From Opitutia bacterium (GTDB taxonomy: Bacteria; Verrucomicrobiota; Verrucomicrobiia; Opitutales; Seribacteraceae), in NCBI GenBank assembly GCA_002716045.1, contig PAZC01000014.1:4194-68193 (forward strand): DNA of 64,000 nt, written 5' to 3'. This document shows positions 61,422 to 64,000 of this stretch, in pieces. Every line of letters starts with the position of its first letter. The first letter of the stretch is position 1. The notes below the pieces were generated by a model. The model was not told the origin of the DNA. It saw nothing but the letters and a program-made list of their open reading frames with translations, and made no database searches. Made by a program: the position numbers and the translations under genes.

Positions 61422-62789
61422 ATGCTGACCTTGTACGGAAAGGCGGGAGGAAAGTTTTGCGATGGGTTGTCGCGACGCTCCTTCTTGAGCATAGGAGCCC
61501 TTGGGTTCGCCGGCGCAACCTTGCCCAAGCTTTTGCGGGCCGAACGACTCTCGGGAACCGGACGCTCCCATAAGGCAATCATCAACGTATTGCTTCCGGG
61601 GGGAGCTCCGCACCAAGACATGGTAGACCTGAAACCCGACGCGCCCTCGGACATACGCGGCGAGTTCAAACCCATCGGCACAAACGTGCCTGGAATCCAA
61701 ATTTCGGAACACATGCCGCGCATGGCCAAGATGATGGACAAGTTTGCCATCATTCGCTCGATGGTCGATTCTCAGGGAGGACACGATCTTTACCAGTGCC
61801 TGACAGGTCTTCCTCGCAACGCTCGCGGCATGGCTGGCGGCATTCCCTCGATGGGGGCATGGGTATCGCGTCTTTATGGTGAAAAAGGAGGGGGAATTCC
61901 CGCTCATCTCACCCTGATGCATCCCACGGGACACCACCAATGGGGAGATCCCGGAACAGGTGGTTTCTTGGGTCGGGAACATGGCCCCTTTCGCTTGTCC
62001 AAGGGAAAGGAAAACAACTCGGGTCTGGAAACGGTCCAAAACATGACCTTGCGTGACCTTACCTTGGAACGTCTCAAGGATCGTCATACCTTACGCAAGT
62101 CGTTCGATGGTTTCCGGCGAGACTTGGACGCGTCGGCCGAGTTTGATTCTCTCGATGAATTCGAGAAACAAGCTTTGGGGATTCTGTCTTCCTCGGAAAT
62201 GGCCGATGCCCTCGATCTATCCAGAGAAGATGCAAGAACCATAGAACGATACGGAAAACCGGATCCAGAATGGCGGGCGGACGGAGCTCCCAAAATGACG
62301 ACAAATTTCCTGCTCGCTCGCCGTTTGGTGGAAGCTGGAGCCCGCTATGTTTCACTTAATTTCAGTCGATGGGATTGGCATGGCGATAATTTCGGGCGGG
62401 GACGCGTGGATATTCCAATGCTAGATCAGGCCCTTTGCGCCTTGGTCGAGGACTTGCATGAGCGCGGCCTTCACAAGGATGTAAGCGTGGTCTGCTGGGG
62501 CGAGTTTGGCAGGACCCCGAAAATTAATGCCAAAGGGGGGCGAGACCACTGGCCAAAAGCCAATTTCTGTCTACTTGCCGGCGGCGGCATGCGAACGGGC
62601 CAAGTGATTGGTTCTACCGACAAACACGCCGCCGAACCCGATGATCGTCCCGTGCGCTTCAAGGAGGTCCACGCCACCCTATTTCACAATCTTGGCATTC
62701 CCGCGAACCAAGAACGAGTCTTCGATTTGCAAGGCCGACCACATCATCCGGTCGACCCAGAGGTCAAACCTCTGCCGGAGTTAGTTTGA
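61422..62789 (+). CDS. DUF1501 protein with twin-arginine signal
   Basis: This 455-residue protein has a twin-arginine export signal (SRRSFLSIGALGFAGA, about 17-32), so it is folded before export. The DUF1501 features are GGAPHQDMVDLKPDAP, GGHDLYQCLTG, SRWDWHGDNF and CWGEFGRTPKINAKGGRDHW, which place it in the alkaline-phosphatase/sulfatase-like superfamily. DUF1501 genes usually follow a DUF1549/DUF1553 cytochrome gene; here the upstream gene is a propeller, 65 bases away, and no such partner is visible. The substrate is unknown. Confidence 0.92.
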   Translation: MLTLYGKAGGKFCDGLSRRSFLSIGALGFAGATLPKLLRAERLSGTGRSHKAIINVLLPGGAPHQDMVDLKPDAPSDIRGEFKPIGTNVPGIQISEHMPRMAKMMDKFAIIRSMVDSQGGHDLYQCLTGLPRNARGMAGGIPSMGAWVSRLYGEKGGGIPAHLTLMHPTGHHQWGDPGTGGFLGREHGPFRLSKGKENNSGLETVQNMTLRDLTLERLKDRHTLRKSFDGFRRDLDASAEFDSLDEFEKQALGILSSSEMADALDLSREDARTIERYGKPDPEWRADGAPKMTTNFLLARRLVEAGARYVSLNFSRWDWHGDNFGRGRVDIPMLDQALCALVEDLHERGLHKDVSVVCWGEFGRTPKINAKGGRDHWPKANFCLLAGGGMRTGQVIGSTDKHAAEPDDRPVRFKEVHATLFHNLGIPANQERVFDLQGRPHHPVDPEVKPLPELV

Positions 62790-62808
62790 CGCAAGAACCA
62801 TTTAAGCT

Positions 62809-63660
62809 CTAGCGCAGAAGCTTCCAGATCGCGTCGACTGGGATGCAGGACTTGATCACCATTTGGAGGTTTTCCTTGTGCCCCTTGACCTGGTTATAAT
62901 AAATCGAGTTCGTGGCCGAGACCATCCCGACAACGGCTCCAGTATCATCCAAGACCGGAGCACCGCTGGATCCTTTGGCATAATCCGCAGTAATGGCCAT
63001 TCTCTGGGCACCTTTTCCAGTCTTGGTGCGACTAACGAAATAGCGAGAAACATCACCCTTGGTCATGGTGAAGAAACGACCGTCCGGATGGCTGATCACA
63101 TTGACCGATGTGCCTACGGGGGCCTTGGCGGCCAAGGGTAGAGGCTTTAATTTGGCGTCCTTTAACTGAATAATCGCCACGTCATCCGCTTTGCTGGCAG
63201 CCAAGACCTCGCTGACGAGATAGGTGTTTCCCTTGTAGTCCATAGCCCCGAAGGTAGCTCCTTCATTATTTTCAATGACATGATGATTGGTCGCGACAAT
63301 ACCTGACTCGGTAATGGCAAAGCCGGAAGCGGAATTAACGTGCCACTTGGTGCACTTTCCACATTTGTAAAGTCGCCCGATCATAAGGACGGAAGGCCTG
63401 CAACTCTCGTAAAACTTCGCTGGCGAAAGCTTTATGCCTTTAGCCCTCGGCAACTGCGTCCGTGCTTTTGGGCGGGAGAGTTGCTCATTGAGGGTCCGTA
63501 AGGGTGTAGCTTTCTTGGTGTCGTAAAGAGCTGACAAATTGCGCTCAAACTGAGCCTTGAGGGCCACGTCATCAACAATACCGGGGTTGGCGGCAAAAGT
63601 ATAAAGGGTCTGAATAGCCAACGTGAGGACGAACAAAAGCAAACAAAGGAAGGTTTTCAT
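62809..63660 (-). CDS. Exported trypsin-like serine protease with a CxxC segment
   Basis: This protein has about 283 residues from the ATG at 63660, which begins a clear signal peptide; the open frame upstream is not supported. The trypsin-like triad is His127 (TNHHVI), Asp160 (ADDVAIIQL) and Ser232 (GSSGAP). There is no PDZ domain, so it differs from DegP. A YKCGKCTKWH segment (98-107) just before the protease fold looks like a small metal- or disulfide-forming knuckle. It is convergent with the DUF1501 gene. A quality-control or processing role in the periplasm is likely; the target is unknown. Confidence 0.88.
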   Translation of the reverse strand: MKTFLCLLLFVLTLAIQTLYTFAANPGIVDDVALKAQFERNLSALYDTKKATPLRTLNEQLSRPKARTQLPRAKGIKLSPAKFYESCRPSVLMIGRLYKCGKCTKWHVNSASGFAITESGIVATNHHVIENNEGATFGAMDYKGNTYLVSEVLAASKADDVAIIQLKDAKLKPLPLAAKAPVGTSVNVISHPDGRFFTMTKGDVSRYFVSRTKTGKGAQRMAITADYAKGSSGAPVLDDTGAVVGMVSATNSIYYNQVKGHKENLQMVIKSCIPVDAIWKLLR

Positions 63661-63827
63661 CCGCCCACACAACCTGAATTTTCGGTTTCGGACAAGAAAG
63701 AAGCAATCCCTCGTTTCTTTGGTTTGACAATAGGCTTGGGGCACCATTGTCCAGGCTTGGCCTTGACCAGGTGGAAAGCAACTAGTAGCACAAAAAAGCC
63801 TCCCCCTTTCAGCGCCCCGTAATTGCC

Positions 63828-64000
63828 ATGAAACATATCCCTTCATTTCCCATCATCAGGAAATTGGCTCTGGCTATAGGCTTGCTTCTAACAAACCCGG
63901 GGCAAGCCGAACTTGATCCGCTGGCGAAGGGTCACCTAGAGCAACTAGGAGTATCTCGCGGAGTATGCGCCGTACTTGGTTTGCCGAATGGCAAAGAACC
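63828..64000 (+). CDS. Start of an exported methyltransferase-fold/PQQ-like protein, 3' end missing
   Basis: Fifty-seven codons are visible from the ATG at 63828 to the window edge. A signal peptide (IRKLALAIGLLLTNPGQA) is followed by LGVSRGVCAVLGLPNG. That segment matches the start of the methyltransferase-like domain in the protein at 7252 (NRGVCVVYGFGSG). It is therefore probably a second member of that family, without the LamG and FnIII modules. The remainder lies outside the window. Confidence 0.55.
   Translation, partial: MKHIPSFPIIRKLALAIGLLLTNPGQAELDPLAKGHLEQLGVSRGVCAVLGLPNGKE

Overview
The window is bacterial DNA packed with genes; no intergenic gap exceeds about 215 bases. The gene content points to the PVC superphylum, most likely a marine Verrucomicrobiota, with Planctomycetota as the alternative. 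The markers are PVC-type haem-binding dehydrogenases, DUF1501, DUF1080, DUF6797, ThuA-like and PQQ-like propeller proteins, and six formylglycine sulfatases. This assignment rests on family knowledge, not on a marker-gene tree. No tRNA, rRNA, CRISPR array, insertion sequence or prophage gene was seen.

Layout. 1-2028 is the end of a PVC-type dehydrogenase/cytochrome c. 2048-4560 (minus) is a ZnuD-like TonB receptor preceded by a small Cys/His-rich exported protein. 4740-18379 is a plus-strand run of exported catabolic proteins: an esterase, a sulfatase, a LamG/methyltransferase-fold/PQQ protein, a PQQ propeller, a giant PHP-domain (DUF3604-like) protein, a membrane protein and a DUF6797 cytochrome. 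It ends in the C-terminal remnant of a lost sulfatase (18375-18497). 18527-19558 (minus) is a ThuA protein. 19645-27647 (minus) is a MacAB-TolC-like operon with two separate permeases and a LysM-containing adaptor. 27727-33179 (minus) holds a ThuA-PQQ fusion and two sulfatases. 33318-34166 is a repeat protein. 34373-39405 holds three sulfatases and a DUF1080 protein, and 39456-41909 is a second PVC-type dehydrogenase. 41923-47912 (minus) is an RND/adaptor/outer-membrane-factor operon led by a His-rich protein, divergent from a MerC-like gene (48103). 48810-54838 is more housekeeping in character: an EboB-like TatD hydrolase, cysS, a Fur-family regulator, sufE, a GMC oxidoreductase and a GH16 enzyme. 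54929-64000 returns to exported modular proteins plus an orphan cytosine-5 DNA methyltransferase and a trypsin-like protease.

How it fits together. Sulfatases, GH16, esterase, DUF1080/ThuA and quinone- or cytochrome-type dehydrogenases suggest degradation and periplasmic oxidation of sulfated polysaccharides or their sugars. The most interesting regulatory signal is a repeated TTGCAA element with the same 20- and 11-base spacings in two places: upstream of the small protein/TonB receptor pair (4571-4596) and between the RND operon and the MerC gene (48011-48048). A single TTGCAA palindrome lies just upstream of the Fur-family gene (51829-51840). I infer one metal-responsive regulon, probably zinc, that combines outer-membrane uptake with an RND complex usually annotated as efflux.
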